Source of the DNA: DTKY01 sp037440765
GTDB lineage: Bacteria > Acidobacteriota > Terriglobia > Bryobacterales > Bryobacteraceae
NCBI GenBank assembly: GCA_037440765.1
Contig: JBBITL010000040.1
Span: 1-40,565 of the forward strand
Direction of reading: 5' to 3'
Length of the DNA: 40,565 nt
Of this stretch, positions 8,004 through 16,709 are shown piece after piece. The position numbers and the translations under genes were made by a program. The notes under the pieces were generated by a model that had not been told where the DNA came from, did no database searches, and saw only the letters and a list, made by a program, of their open reading frames with translations. Every line of letters begins with the position of its first letter. The stretch's first letter is position 1.

Positions 8004-8920
8004 GGCTGCTCCTTCCCGGTGAGCTGCTTCGCCGGGAGCGCCCGCGGCGGCGTCTCGGGCGGGCGCAGAGAGGTGGTCAAGTGGACGAGCCTCTCCTGAA
8101 ACGCCTTCCCCTGGCCGGGAGCCGGCGCGAACCGGGCTCCGTCCTTGCCGCGCTGCTGGAGCGCATTCAGGATGTCCCCCTCCAGCAGGGCCGCCTTGTC
8201 GACTCTGACGGGCTCGGCCGGATCGCCCGGCTTCCGGTCGCCTCCGTTGATCGGAGCGCCGGGATACTTCGGGAAGATAACGGCCTCCGACGGGCAAATC
8301 CGCGCGCAGGCGGGACAGCCGGTCTTGCAACTGATTGGATTGGTTACCCGGACCCTGCCCTCGGCTCCAACGCCATACACGCCAAACAGGCAGAACCCGA
8401 GGCACTGCTGGCAGTTGTCGCAGCGTGAGTAGTCGATCACCGGGAACCAGGGTTGCCAGGCGGAGGCAGCGGGGCCGGCGCTGTGGTCCACGGCGGGCGG
8501 AGCGCTCTGCGGTTTGACACGGTGGACCGGCGAGGCTGCCGCCCCGCCAGCCGGGGCCATTTCCAAGATCGAGCGGCGAAGCTCTCCCGCGGAGGCCTCG
8601 CGCATGTCGAGGAACAGCACGCCCTCCTCACGCAGGGGAGCGTTCCCGGCTGCGAACAGCCACTTGACCGCGCGCGGATGGCAGGCTGCGATGACCAACC
8701 GCCGCTCAGCAGCCAGTTCCGGCAGCAGCGGCGACTTGCGGGCCGCCAGTTCGCAGAGATCGGCGACAGCGTCGTATCGAAGCCCGGAGTCTCCCAAAGC
8801 CTCGCCGAGTTCCTGCCTGGCAGCCGGGGGGAGGGTGTCCGCCTGGGCGCAGCGGCAATAGACTATGCGGGTATCCGTTCTTCCAGGACTCCCATCCCGA
8901 GCCCCGGACGTGCTGATCAC
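8000..8920 (-). CDS. HdrA-like/ferredoxin protein with two 4Fe-4S sites
   Basis: About 306 aa. The first half has RIVYCRC and, later, AACHPRAVKWLF, recalling the ACHPRMHE segment of heterodisulfide reductase subunit A, though no FAD-binding GxGxxG is seen. The second half has two ferredoxin-type motifs, CDNCQQCLGFC and CKTGCPACARICP, giving two [4Fe-4S] clusters; the second has one extra residue in its first spacing. It probably supplies electrons to the radical SAM enzyme that follows with a 4-base overlap. Start choice: GTG at 8920 has GAGGGAGGG about 9 nt upstream; the frame also extends to a GTG at 8989 with a low-complexity, unconvincing N-terminus. First gene of the operon. Confidence 0.78.
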   Translation of the reverse strand: MISTSGARDGSPGRTDTRIVYCRCAQADTLPPAARQELGEALGDSGLRYDAVADLCELAARKSPLLPELAAERRLVIAACHPRAVKWLFAAGNAPLREEGVLFLDMREASAGELRRSILEMAPAGGAAASPVHRVKPQSAPPAVDHSAGPAASAWQPWFPVIDYSRCDNCQQCLGFCLFGVYGVGAEGRVRVTNPISCKTGCPACARICPSEAVIFPKYPGAPINGGDRKPGDPAEPVRVDKAALLEGDILNALQQRGKDGARFAPAPGQGKAFQERLVHLTTSLRPPETPPRALPAKQLTGKEQP

Positions 8921-9124
8921 TGGCTGTGTCCCTCCCTCATGGCCGGGCTTGCCCCTTGCGCTCATCGGTCGCCCATCTTGGGAGCGCACATGACGCTCAA
9001 GCCCGTATGAACAAAGACGCCGGAAGCGCCTGCAATGTCACCCCGATGCGCTCAATATTGCAGTCCAGGATAGCATGCAGGCCGCTCACTTACGAGTGCG
9101 GTTCCGTGCCCGGACACGCTCTTG

Positions 9125-9901
9125 CTACGCGGCCCGGCCCAGGGCGATCAGCAGGAAGTGAACCATGGGCAGCGCGAACAGCGTGCCGTCAACCCGGTCG
9201 AGCCAGCCGCCGTGACCGGGGAGCAGGCTGCCGCTGTCCTTCATCCCCGCGCCTCGCTTGATCAGCGATTCAGCCAGGTCGCCCACCTGCCCGGCGACGT
9301 TGGCCGACGCCGCGATCGCCAGCCTCAGGCCTGGGGCGACGTCCGGGAGCGCCCAGCCCAGGTAGAAGAAGCCGAACGCCAGGGACACGATCAGAGAAGC
9401 CGCTCCGCCCTCCCAGGACTTGCCGGGGCTGAGCCTGGGCGCCATCTTGCGGCGCCCCCATTTCCGGCCGACGCAGAATGCCGCCGTGTCCCCGATCCAG
9501 TTCAAGGCCAGGACCAGGAACAGCCAGTGCGGATCGGCGGCGTGCAGGCCGAGGGCGCTGCGCCAGGGGCCGAATACATAGATGACCCCGAACAGAAACG
9601 CGCCCACACCCGGCAACGCCTTGGACAGGTCCCTGGAGCGCATCATCAGCGTGAGGGCCAGCAGGCCCACCAGGGTCACCATCAGCGCGTCGACGCGCGG
9701 AAGCAACAGCACCAGCAGCCCGGCCACATAACCCGGCGGGCCCGGCTTATCCAGTCCGTGGGCGGCCGCGATGGAGCAATACTCCCTGAAAGAGAGCACG
9801 GCCACCGCCGTAGTGACCGACCACAGAAGCCAGTCGGCTCCCGCCAGCACCACGTAGGTGATCAGAGGCGCGAGAACCGCCGCCGTCAGGACCCGTTTCA
9901 T
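9125..9901 (-). CDS. cdsA: Phosphatidate cytidylyltransferase
   Basis: A membrane enzyme making CDP-diacylglycerol from phosphatidic acid and CTP. The protein is 258 aa with about seven or eight hydrophobic helices. Its C-terminal region carries the CDP-diglyceride synthase signature: IKRGAGMKDSG, then PGHGGWLDRVD with the metal-binding aspartates. ATG at 9901 overlaps the uppS stop by four bases (9898-9901). The frame continues upstream to 9997, but that part is inside uppS and reads as non-membrane sequence, so it is excluded. The uppS-cdsA order is the common bacterial envelope arrangement. Confidence 0.93.
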   Translation of the reverse strand: MKRVLTAAVLAPLITYVVLAGADWLLWSVTTAVAVLSFREYCSIAAAHGLDKPGPPGYVAGLLVLLLPRVDALMVTLVGLLALTLMMRSRDLSKALPGVGAFLFGVIYVFGPWRSALGLHAADPHWLFLVLALNWIGDTAAFCVGRKWGRRKMAPRLSPGKSWEGGAASLIVSLAFGFFYLGWALPDVAPGLRLAIAASANVAGQVGDLAESLIKRGAGMKDSGSLLPGHGGWLDRVDGTLFALPMVHFLLIALGRAA

Positions 9902-10698
9902 TGGCTGTGGGCGCCGCTGAGCCCCCCGAACCGGCGGTCCCTGTTCTGATAATCGGCGATAGCCAGCAGGAGGTCGCGCCTCCGGAAATCGGGCCACAGC
10001 ACGCCGGTTACGTGCAGTTCGGCGTAGGCGATCTGCCAGAGCAGGAAATTGCTGACGCGCATCTCGCCTGAGGTGCGAATCAGCAGGTCGGGATCTGGCA
10101 GGCCTCGCGTGTAGAGGTGAGCCGCTATCTTCGCCTCGTCCACACGCAGTTCAGACAGCCCGCCGAGCCCGCGAGCCTCCTCGAGGATGCCGTTGATGGC
10201 GTCCACCAGTTCGCTTCTCCCCCCGTAGTTGAGCGCCAGTTGAACCTGCAAGCCGTTATTGGCCTCGGTGTCCCGGACCGCCGCCTCAAGTTGCTCTCGC
10301 GCCGGGGCGGGCAGAGCCTCCAGCCTGCCGATCGCAGTCAGCCGGATGTTGTTCTCATGCAGGGTTGGGAGTTCCTTGCGAAGGTAGACGTTGAGGAGCT
10401 GCCACAGGGTGTTGACTTCGTCCTGAGGGCGCTTCCAGTTCTCGGCCGAGAAGGCGTAAAGTGTGAGGGCCCGGATTCCCATCCGGGCGCTGGTCTCCAC
10501 GGTCGCCCGCACCGCCTCGGCGCCGGCCTTGTGGCCGGCCACGCGCGGCAGGTGCCTCTTCCTGGCCCACCTTCCGTTACCGTCCATGATTACGGCGATG
10601 TGGGCTGGAAGGCGGCGGGGGTCAATCTTCTTGGCCAGCGCCCAGTCCTTACTCCCCGGCCTGAGCACTTCTAGCAGCGCCTTCATGAAGTCAACCAC
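9898..10698 (-). CDS. uppS: Undecaprenyl diphosphate synthase (cis-prenyltransferase)
   Basis: Makes the C55 lipid carrier for peptidoglycan and glycan export by cis condensation of isopentenyl diphosphate. The signatures are IMDGNGRWA (catalytic D39), an HKAGA segment, FSAENWKRP, and near the C-terminus RTSGEMRVSNFLLWQ. At 266 aa from GTG at 10698 it fits the family; ATG at 10686 is an equally plausible start and neither has a strong ribosome site. It is coupled to cdsA. Together with the trans-prenyl synthase of the operon downstream (5122-6795), the region holds both cis- and trans-type chain elongation enzymes. Confidence 0.95.
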   Translation of the reverse strand: MVDFMKALLEVLRPGSKDWALAKKIDPRRLPAHIAVIMDGNGRWARKRHLPRVAGHKAGAEAVRATVETSARMGIRALTLYAFSAENWKRPQDEVNTLWQLLNVYLRKELPTLHENNIRLTAIGRLEALPAPAREQLEAAVRDTEANNGLQVQLALNYGGRSELVDAINGILEEARGLGGLSELRVDEAKIAAHLYTRGLPDPDLLIRTSGEMRVSNFLLWQIAYAELHVTGVLWPDFRRRDLLLAIADYQNRDRRFGGLSGAHSQ

Positions 10699-10734
10699 TC
10701 ATGTTACACCACTGCGCCTCCGGGCACGTCGCGG

Positions 10735-13700
10735 CTACAAACCGCCCTGCCCCGGCCTGCGCCGGCGCCCTTCCAGCAGGTAGTAGAGGCTGGGCATGAC
10801 CGGCAGAGAGATGAGAAGGGTAGAAACCAGGCCACCCAGCACCACCGTGGCCAGGGGCCGCTGCACGTCGCTGCCGATGCCGGTGGCAACAGCCGCCGGC
10901 AGTATCCCCAGCAGGGCCACCACCAGCAGCGTCACCAGCGCCCGGAACTCTATCGAGGCGCCGGCCAGGACCGCCTCTTTCAACGGGCGCCCGTGATCCG
11001 CCTGCTGCCGGCGTATCTCGGTGACCGACAGCACGCCGCACATGACGGCCACTCCGAACAGCGAGATGAATCCCACCGCCGCCGAGACGCTGAATGGGAT
11101 GCCGCGCAGGTACAGCGCGGCTACGCCGCCGGCGATGGAGATCGGCACGGTGACCAGGACCAGGGTGGCCATGCGGACGGAGTTGAAGGTCCAGTAAAGG
11201 ATCGTGAAGATGATGGCTATGGTGATGGGCAGAATCCACCGCAGCCGCCGGCCCGCCCGGTTCAGATTCTCGAATTGACCGCCCCACTCCACCTGGTAGC
11301 CAGGGGGCAGATTCAAGGCGCCGGAGACGCTGCGCTGGGCTTCCGCCACGAAGCCTCCCTGGTCGCGCCCCCGGATGTTGGTGCGCACACTGATCATCCT
11401 CTGGTTCTCGCGCCTGGAAATGATGGTGGCGCCGGCTGCGACGCGGACCTCGGCCACCCGCGCGAGTGGGATCCGCGCGCCGCCGGCCGCCGGCACCAGC
11501 ATGTTCCCGATCCCGGCCAGCGTGCTGCGCGCTTCGGGCGCGTAGCGCACTACGATATCGAACCTCCGGTCTCCCTCGAACACGGAACTCACGGGCTGCC
11601 CGCCGATGGCGAGTTCCACGACCTCCTGAATGTCGGCCACGTTGATGCCGTGGCGTGCCGCCTCAATCCGGTTGATATCGATGCGCACCTGGGGCTGTTC
11701 GGCCTCCTGCTCGAAGGCCGTATCCGCGGCTCCCCGGATGTTGCGCAGAATGTCCAGCACCTGGTGTCCGCCGGCCCTCAGGACACCGAGGTCCGGCCCG
11801 CGCAGAATGACTGCCAGGTCGGCCGAGGAGCCCGTCACCGACTCCATCACCATGTCCACGATGGGCTGAGTGAAGTTGAATGACGCGCCCGGGATACGCG
11901 AACGGAGCTCGGCGGCAAGCCCGGCGACATGCTCAGTCTTGTCCAGGCCGTCAGGCCAGGTGGAGTAGGGGGTCAGGCCGACCAGGAACTCGTTGCGGTT
12001 CGGGCCGAACGGCTCGGTGTTCGACTCATGCCGGCCGGTCTGGGAAGTCACCAGTTTCACCTGGGGCGACTCGAGCAGAGCAGAGCGGATTTGCGACGCC
12101 ACTCCGGCCGACGACTCCAGCGAGATGCCCGGCGGCAGGTTCGCCCTGATCCAGACCACGCCCTCGTCCAGGTGCGGCAGGAATTCCGTGCCCAGCCTCC
12201 CGGCCAGCGAGAGCCCCAGGGCCACCACCACGGCCGCCGTCGCCACGGTCACGCGGCTGCGGTCCAGCAGGAGCCTCAGCGACGCCTCGTAGCCGCGCTC
12301 GAGCCTGTGCATCAGCGGATTCCGCCAGGGCTTCGCGCCGCGCGGGAAAATGTACGTCGCCAGCACCGGCACCAGGGTGAGGGTGAAGATCAGCGATCCC
12401 ACCAGCGCCGCGGCGATGGTGAAGGCCATGGGCATGAACAGGCGGCGCTCGACGCGCTCCAGCATGAACAGCGGCAGGTAGGCGGAGATCAGGATCAGCA
12501 TCGAGAAGAAGATCGGCCGGCGCATCTCTCTGGCCGCCAGTTTGATCAGGCCGAAACTCCCCGCGCGGTCCTTGCGGCCGTCGAGCCGGCGCAGGATGTA
12601 CTCCACCATGACCAGCGTTCCGTCCACGATGATTCCGAAATCGATCGCCCCCAGGCTCAGCAGGCTGGCATTGATGCGTCCGAAGTACATGCAGGTGAAC
12701 GCGAACAGCAGGCTGAGGGGGATCACAATGGCGGTCAGCAGGGCGGCCCGCAGGCTCCCCAGAAGCAAGATGAGAACCAGGAAGACGATGACGAGCGCCT
12801 CCAGCAGGGTCCGCGACACTGTACGCAGCGTGTTGTTGACCAGGTCGGTGCGGTCGTATATGGGCTCGATCCGCGCCCCCTTCAGCAGGGGCGACGCGTT
12901 CAGCTCATCCACCGCCTCCCGCACCCGCTTCAGCACCTCGCTGGGGTTCTCCCCCCTGCGCATGACGACCACGCCCTGCACCAGGCCGCTCCTCTCATTC
13001 AGCCCGAAGATGCCGGTCTGCGGCGCGGCGCCGGGTTCCACCCTGCCGATCTGCCGCACGAAAACGGGCGTGCCCTCCCTTGAAGCAACCACTACGTTCT
13101 CGATGTCCGCCACCGAGCTGATCAGTCCCACCCCTCGCACCACGAGACCTTGCTGCCCGCTGGCGAGCAGGGACCCGCCCGCATTCCGGTTGTTGGCTCT
13201 CACCGCGTCACGGACGTCCTGGATGGACAGGCCATAGCCGTACAGCGCCATGGGGTCGATGGCGATCTGGTATTGCTTCACCAGGCCGCCGAAAGGGAAT
13301 ACGTCGCCCACGCCCGGCGCCTGGAGCAACCGGGGCGCGACCACCCAGTCCTGGATCTCGCGAAGTTCCATCTGGCCGAGCTCCGAGCTGGCGAGGATGT
13401 AGCGGTACAGCTCTCCAGCAGGTGTGGTCGGCGGCGCCAGCGACGCGTCCACCCCTTCGGGCAGTTCCGCTTCGCGCAGTTTCTCGAGGGTCAACTGCCG
13501 GGCCGTCTGCTGCTGGATTCCGTGCTCGAAGGTGAGGTCCACCACCGAAAGGCCGAAGATGGTCCGGGAGCGCCTGGAGATGACGCCGGGCACGCTGTTC
13601 AGGGCGCGCTCGATTGGGACCGTGACCTGCTGCTCCACCTCTTCCGCGGCGTGGCCCGGGTACAGCGTCACCACCGTCACCTGGAGGTCGGAGATGTCCG

Positions 13701-13818
13701 GATAGGCCTCGACCTTGATCTGTGTTAAGGCCCACGCCCCAAGCCCTGCCAGGCACAGGCTCAGAAACACGACCAGAAAGCGGCGTTGAAAACCGTGCTC
13801 GAGGATGGCGTCCATCAT
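10735..13818 (-). CDS. czcA: Heavy-metal efflux RND transporter, CzcA type
   Basis: Inner-membrane proton-driven pump of a tripartite efflux system. It has 1027 aa, with the two large periplasmic loops and twelve helices expected for HME-RND proteins. The helix-4 proton relay is intact: LGAIDFGIIVDG then VMVE gives D393, D399 and E406, with the same spacing as D402/D408/E415 of CzcA. The DFGIIVDG form is that of the CzcA/CnrA divalent-metal group, not the AMVDAA form of the copper/silver pump CusA, so Zn, Co, Cd or Ni is more likely than Cu or Ag. It starts at ATG 13818, 12 bp after czcB. Last gene of the operon. Confidence 0.93.
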   Translation of the reverse strand: MMDAILEHGFQRRFLVVFLSLCLAGLGAWALTQIKVEAYPDISDLQVTVVTLYPGHAAEEVEQQVTVPIERALNSVPGVISRRSRTIFGLSVVDLTFEHGIQQQTARQLTLEKLREAELPEGVDASLAPPTTPAGELYRYILASSELGQMELREIQDWVVAPRLLQAPGVGDVFPFGGLVKQYQIAIDPMALYGYGLSIQDVRDAVRANNRNAGGSLLASGQQGLVVRGVGLISSVADIENVVVASREGTPVFVRQIGRVEPGAAPQTGIFGLNERSGLVQGVVVMRRGENPSEVLKRVREAVDELNASPLLKGARIEPIYDRTDLVNNTLRTVSRTLLEALVIVFLVLILLLGSLRAALLTAIVIPLSLLFAFTCMYFGRINASLLSLGAIDFGIIVDGTLVMVEYILRRLDGRKDRAGSFGLIKLAAREMRRPIFFSMLILISAYLPLFMLERVERRLFMPMAFTIAAALVGSLIFTLTLVPVLATYIFPRGAKPWRNPLMHRLERGYEASLRLLLDRSRVTVATAAVVVALGLSLAGRLGTEFLPHLDEGVVWIRANLPPGISLESSAGVASQIRSALLESPQVKLVTSQTGRHESNTEPFGPNRNEFLVGLTPYSTWPDGLDKTEHVAGLAAELRSRIPGASFNFTQPIVDMVMESVTGSSADLAVILRGPDLGVLRAGGHQVLDILRNIRGAADTAFEQEAEQPQVRIDINRIEAARHGINVADIQEVVELAIGGQPVSSVFEGDRRFDIVVRYAPEARSTLAGIGNMLVPAAGGARIPLARVAEVRVAAGATIISRRENQRMISVRTNIRGRDQGGFVAEAQRSVSGALNLPPGYQVEWGGQFENLNRAGRRLRWILPITIAIIFTILYWTFNSVRMATLVLVTVPISIAGGVAALYLRGIPFSVSAAVGFISLFGVAVMCGVLSVTEIRRQQADHGRPLKEAVLAGASIEFRALVTLLVVALLGILPAAVATGIGSDVQRPLATVVLGGLVSTLLISLPVMPSLYYLLEGRRRRPGQGGL

Positions 13819-13830
13819 GTGACGTGCACC

Positions 13831-14997
13831 TCAATCGCCGCCCAGCAGGAGCGCGCCCTCGACCACTACGCGTTCGCCGGCCTGCACCCCGGCCAGCACC
13901 GGGATGAAGCCGTTGCGGGACTCCTCCACGGCCACTGCGACCCTTTCGAACACGCCCGGCGCCCTCTCCAGGTAGACGGCCGGTCCTCGCGCGCCTTGGA
14001 CCACCGCCGCCGCCGGCACCGCCGGCACGCTGCGCAGGCCATGCGAATGGTGGATGCTCCCGAACATCCCCGGCCGGAAGCGGCCGCGCGGGTTGGGCAG
14101 TTCGGCGTGGACTTTCACCGTGCGGGTGCCGGAGTCGACCGTGTCCGCGATCCTGGTCACGCGTCCCCGGAAAGTCTCGTTCGGATAGGCGACCAGTACG
14201 ATCTCGACCGGCTCGCTGGTGTGGACCAGGCGTATGCTCCCCTCTGGCACGTTGGAGGTAATCCACACTGTGCCCAGGTCGGCCACGGTCATCAGGCTGG
14301 CGGCGGTGTCCGTGCGGTATTCACCGGCCGCCACGGCGATCTCAAGAACGCGGCCGGAGATGGGCGCCCGCACGGTCACCTCACGCTCGCTGCCGTCCGG
14401 TTTCAGGCCCAGCAGTTCCAGTCTCTTCTTCGCCGCCTCCTCCTCGGCCTGTCCGGTCTGGACATCGCTCTGGGCCTGGACCAGGTCGTTGTCGGCGTTG
14501 ATGACGTCCTTCATGGCCGCCGCGCGGTTCTCAAACAGGAGCTTGGCCCGCGCCAGGTCTTTCTCCGCCTTGGCCAGCGCCGAAAGTCTCTGCCGCTGCC
14601 TTGCGTGCGCCTGGCTCATACTGGAGATCGCCGCGTCGGCCTCCGGGCTCTCCAGGATGACGACCGGCTGTCCCAGGACGACGGCGTCCCCCAGCCTGAC
14701 CATCACCCGCCGCACACGGCCCGGCACCGGCATCATGACCCTCGACAGGCGGTTGGGATCGATCTCGACGACGGCGGGAGCCGTGAGGGCGTCCACCGGG
14801 ATCTGGCGCGTCTCCACGGCCGCCGTCCGGATCTGCCGGAGCTTGGGAGAGTCCGGCGGCAGCACGAAGCGCCCGTTAGCGGCCGCCTCAGGCGGACGTT
14901 CAGGCGCCGCGCCGGCGGTGGTCTCAGACCTGCCGCATCCCCACATGCCGAGGATCAGAACGCCCGCCGGGATCAGAGACAGGGCTTGTCTTCTCAC
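13831..14997 (-). CDS. czcB: RND efflux periplasmic adaptor, CzcB type
   Basis: A 388-aa membrane-fusion protein joining the RND pump to the outer-membrane channel. The N-terminus is a signal with a possible lipoprotein cysteine (GMWGC, C21; an imperfect lipobox). Next come the barrel-sandwich half (VMMPVPGRVRRVMVRLGD), a coiled-coil hairpin rich in Ala, Lys, Gln and Glu (about residues 125-200), the second lipoyl-like half (VRAPISGRV) and beta-barrel/membrane-proximal domains. No N-terminal His-rich metal domain is seen. GTG at 14997 overlaps the stop of czcC (14994-14997), so translation is coupled. Confidence 0.9.
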   Translation of the reverse strand: MRRQALSLIPAGVLILGMWGCGRSETTAGAAPERPPEAAANGRFVLPPDSPKLRQIRTAAVETRQIPVDALTAPAVVEIDPNRLSRVMMPVPGRVRRVMVRLGDAVVLGQPVVILESPEADAAISSMSQAHARQRQRLSALAKAEKDLARAKLLFENRAAAMKDVINADNDLVQAQSDVQTGQAEEEAAKKRLELLGLKPDGSEREVTVRAPISGRVLEIAVAAGEYRTDTAASLMTVADLGTVWITSNVPEGSIRLVHTSEPVEIVLVAYPNETFRGRVTRIADTVDSGTRTVKVHAELPNPRGRFRPGMFGSIHHSHGLRSVPAVPAAAVVQGARGPAVYLERAPGVFERVAVAVEESRNGFIPVLAGVQAGERVVVEGALLLGGD

Positions 14998-16283
14998 TTG
15001 GTCACCGCCCTTCCACAGACGGCCTCCAGCAGGTAGAGGCTCTGGGCGTACTCAGCCCGCGTGTCGTTGTACGCCTGAATGGTCTGGTTGAAAGCACGCT
15101 GCGCATCGAGCAACTCGAGCAGGGTAGCTTCTCCGTTGCGATAGGCGAAATCGGTGATATCGCGCGCTTCGCGCGCATCCCCCAGCAGTTTCCCCTCGAT
15201 GGTGGCGAGCAGCTGCTGCGCCGCCTGGAGCCGGCTGCTGGCGTCCTCCACCTCAGCCGCTACCGTCAGTTGCCGGGCCTGGACGCGCAGGCGGGCCTGG
15301 ATCTGCTCCTGACGGCTTCTGGCGATCTCTCCCTGATTGCGGTCGAACAAAGGCAGCGGCACGTTCACCGTGAACGTAAGGGTGTTGGCCTTGGCGTTAA
15401 CCTGCTGTCGCCGGTACTCCGCGCCCAGCGTGTAGTCCGGCCTGGCCTGCGCCAGTTGCAGCCGCACCTCAGCCTGGGCCCGTTCGCCGTCCATCCGGAG
15501 CGCTCGAAGATCCGGCCGGGATTCCAGCGCGATGGTCCGCAATTCCTCCAGGCCGGGGATGGCCGCCGCGCGCTCGAGTTCTCCTGTGACCTCGAAGGGC
15601 GGGGAGTTCGCGCTCCTTCCCATCAGGGCTCTGAGCCGGGTGCCGGCGGTTTGCATCTCCAGTTCGGCCCGCCGCAGGGAGTTCGCGTCATGGAGCGCCG
15701 CCACGCGGCTTCTGACCAGTTCCAGTTCGGCGAGATCACCGGCCTTGACCCTGGCCGCGTTCACTTCGACGATCCGGTTCATGGCGGCCAGGTTTTCGCG
15801 GGCCAGCGCGAGGTTGTCCCTGGCCAGCAGCACTCCGGCAAACGCCGTCTTGACGTCGAGCGTCAGGGCGCGGACAGCATCCTGGAAGAGCAGTTCGGTC
15901 ACGGCCCTTCCCACCGCGGCCACTTCCACCCTCCGCTGCCGCTTGCCGCCGCGCTCGAAGAGGAACTCTGCGCCCACTGCTATCTCGGTTGGGCCGCCCC
16001 CGTTTATTTCGTCGAACCCGGTTCCTAGCAGGTCCAGATTCGCGCCGCCTGCGCTGAGTGTTGGGTTAGGTCGAAGCCGGGCCGTGAGCACCCTTGCCTC
16101 GGCGATGGGGATGCTGGCGCGCTCTGCCAGCAGCGCAGGGTTGTTGCGGACCGCCTCGGCCACGGCCTCCTCGATCGAGAGCGCCGCCTTCGGCGCCTGC
16201 GCCACGGCCGTGGCGGAAAGGCCAAACAGAACAACCACATGCGCGGCAAGCGCGGTGGCGGCAGCATTCGCACGAATTCGCAT
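14994..16283 (-). CDS. czcC: Outer-membrane efflux channel, CzcC/TolC family
   Basis: A 429-aa outer membrane factor with a signal peptide ending near SATAVAQA. Two homologous halves contain the usual long helical hairpins and beta segments, e.g. VRNNPALLAERASI near the start of the first half, and the closing RAFNQTIQAYNDTRAEYAQSLYLL before VCGRAV. It forms the exit duct for the pump encoded by the next two genes. It starts 49 bp after the small His/Cys protein at 16333-16623 and appears to be in the same transcript. Confidence 0.9.
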   Translation of the reverse strand: MRIRANAAATALAAHVVVLFGLSATAVAQAPKAALSIEEAVAEAVRNNPALLAERASIPIAEARVLTARLRPNPTLSAGGANLDLLGTGFDEINGGGPTEIAVGAEFLFERGGKRQRRVEVAAVGRAVTELLFQDAVRALTLDVKTAFAGVLLARDNLALARENLAAMNRIVEVNAARVKAGDLAELELVRSRVAALHDANSLRRAELEMQTAGTRLRALMGRSANSPPFEVTGELERAAAIPGLEELRTIALESRPDLRALRMDGERAQAEVRLQLAQARPDYTLGAEYRRQQVNAKANTLTFTVNVPLPLFDRNQGEIARSRQEQIQARLRVQARQLTVAAEVEDASSRLQAAQQLLATIEGKLLGDAREARDITDFAYRNGEATLLELLDAQRAFNQTIQAYNDTRAEYAQSLYLLEAVCGRAVTK

Positions 16284-16332
16284 GGACTAAACCCTCCTTG
16301 CGTGGTTGGTTGGTGATAGCCGCGAAGTTCTG

Positions 16333-16623
16333 TCAGGCGGGAGGGGCGCGGGAAGGACGCTGATCGATGTGACGGCTTTCGGCCAGCCGGCCGGTCTCCA
16401 ACGTCTCACCGCAACAGGCCAGCGAGGGCGGGGCGACTGCCAATGTGTAGCCGGGCTCCAGTCCGCCGCCGTTCTCCACGGGATTGAAGCTGCAATGCTG
16501 CCTCCCCTGCGGATGCCGGTGGAAAGGGCTGTAGAGGTAAAGCTGGACGGCAACCAGCACGCAAATCACAGCCGCGACGGCGGCGAGCCGCGCATGGGCT
16601 CGGAAGCGGGCGCTGAAAACCAT
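16333..16623 (-). CDS. Small exported/anchored His/Cys-rich protein heading the metal-efflux operon
   Basis: A 96-aa protein from ATG at 16623. A basic N-terminus and one hydrophobic segment (about residues 12-30) are followed by SPFHRH, a Cys, an EPG motif and a CC pair (LACCGE). This points to an anchored or exported protein with metal-binding side chains. Its layout recurs in the protein at 19233-19568 (shared RFR start, SPFHxH, MEPG/LEPG, RAPP near the end), which sits before a metal-type TonB receptor remnant. No named family is recognised; a metal-sensing or metal-chaperone role is inference from position. A possible promoter lies just upstream. Confidence 0.6.
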   Translation of the reverse strand: MVFSARFRAHARLAAVAAVICVLVAVQLYLYSPFHRHPQGRQHCSFNPVENGGGLEPGYTLAVAPPSLACCGETLETGRLAESRHIDQRPSRAPPA

Positions 16624-16639
16624 TGCTCTGACTATAAGC

Positions 16640-16670
16640 AGTATACAGCAGGACGCCCGGGCCGGTTCAA
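16640..16670 (-). promoter_or_regulatory. Possible promoter of the metal-efflux operon
   Basis: On the minus strand TTGAAC (16670-16665) and TATACT (16645-16640) are separated by 19 bp, a bit longer than ideal for a housekeeping promoter. The -10 overlaps the palindrome GTATAC. The start codon at 16623 is close downstream. The interval also separates this operon from the oppositely transcribed AbgT gene. Confidence 0.45.
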
Positions 16671-16709
16671 GACGTTCTGGTAGATTGGAGGTTCGCCCTC
16701 TCCAGCCGC

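Noticed and set aside
8004..8405. Upstream extension of the radical SAM gene
   Set aside because: It overlaps the ferredoxin gene in another frame; the ATG at 8003 has a strong ribosome site and an ATGA overlap.
2572..8920. Classical hopanoid (hpn) cluster
   Set aside because: No hpnC/D/E squalene genes or other hpn genes are visible; the cyclase is short and paired with a DUF116-prenyl synthase fusion.
11929..13083. 384-codon plus-strand frame opposite czcA
   Set aside because: Antisense shadow with Gln/His/Arg-rich composition; czcA is complete with its proton-relay residues.
10735..13818. CusA-type copper/silver pump
   Set aside because: The helix-4 motif is DFGIIVDG...VMVE, the divalent-metal (CzcA/CnrA) form.
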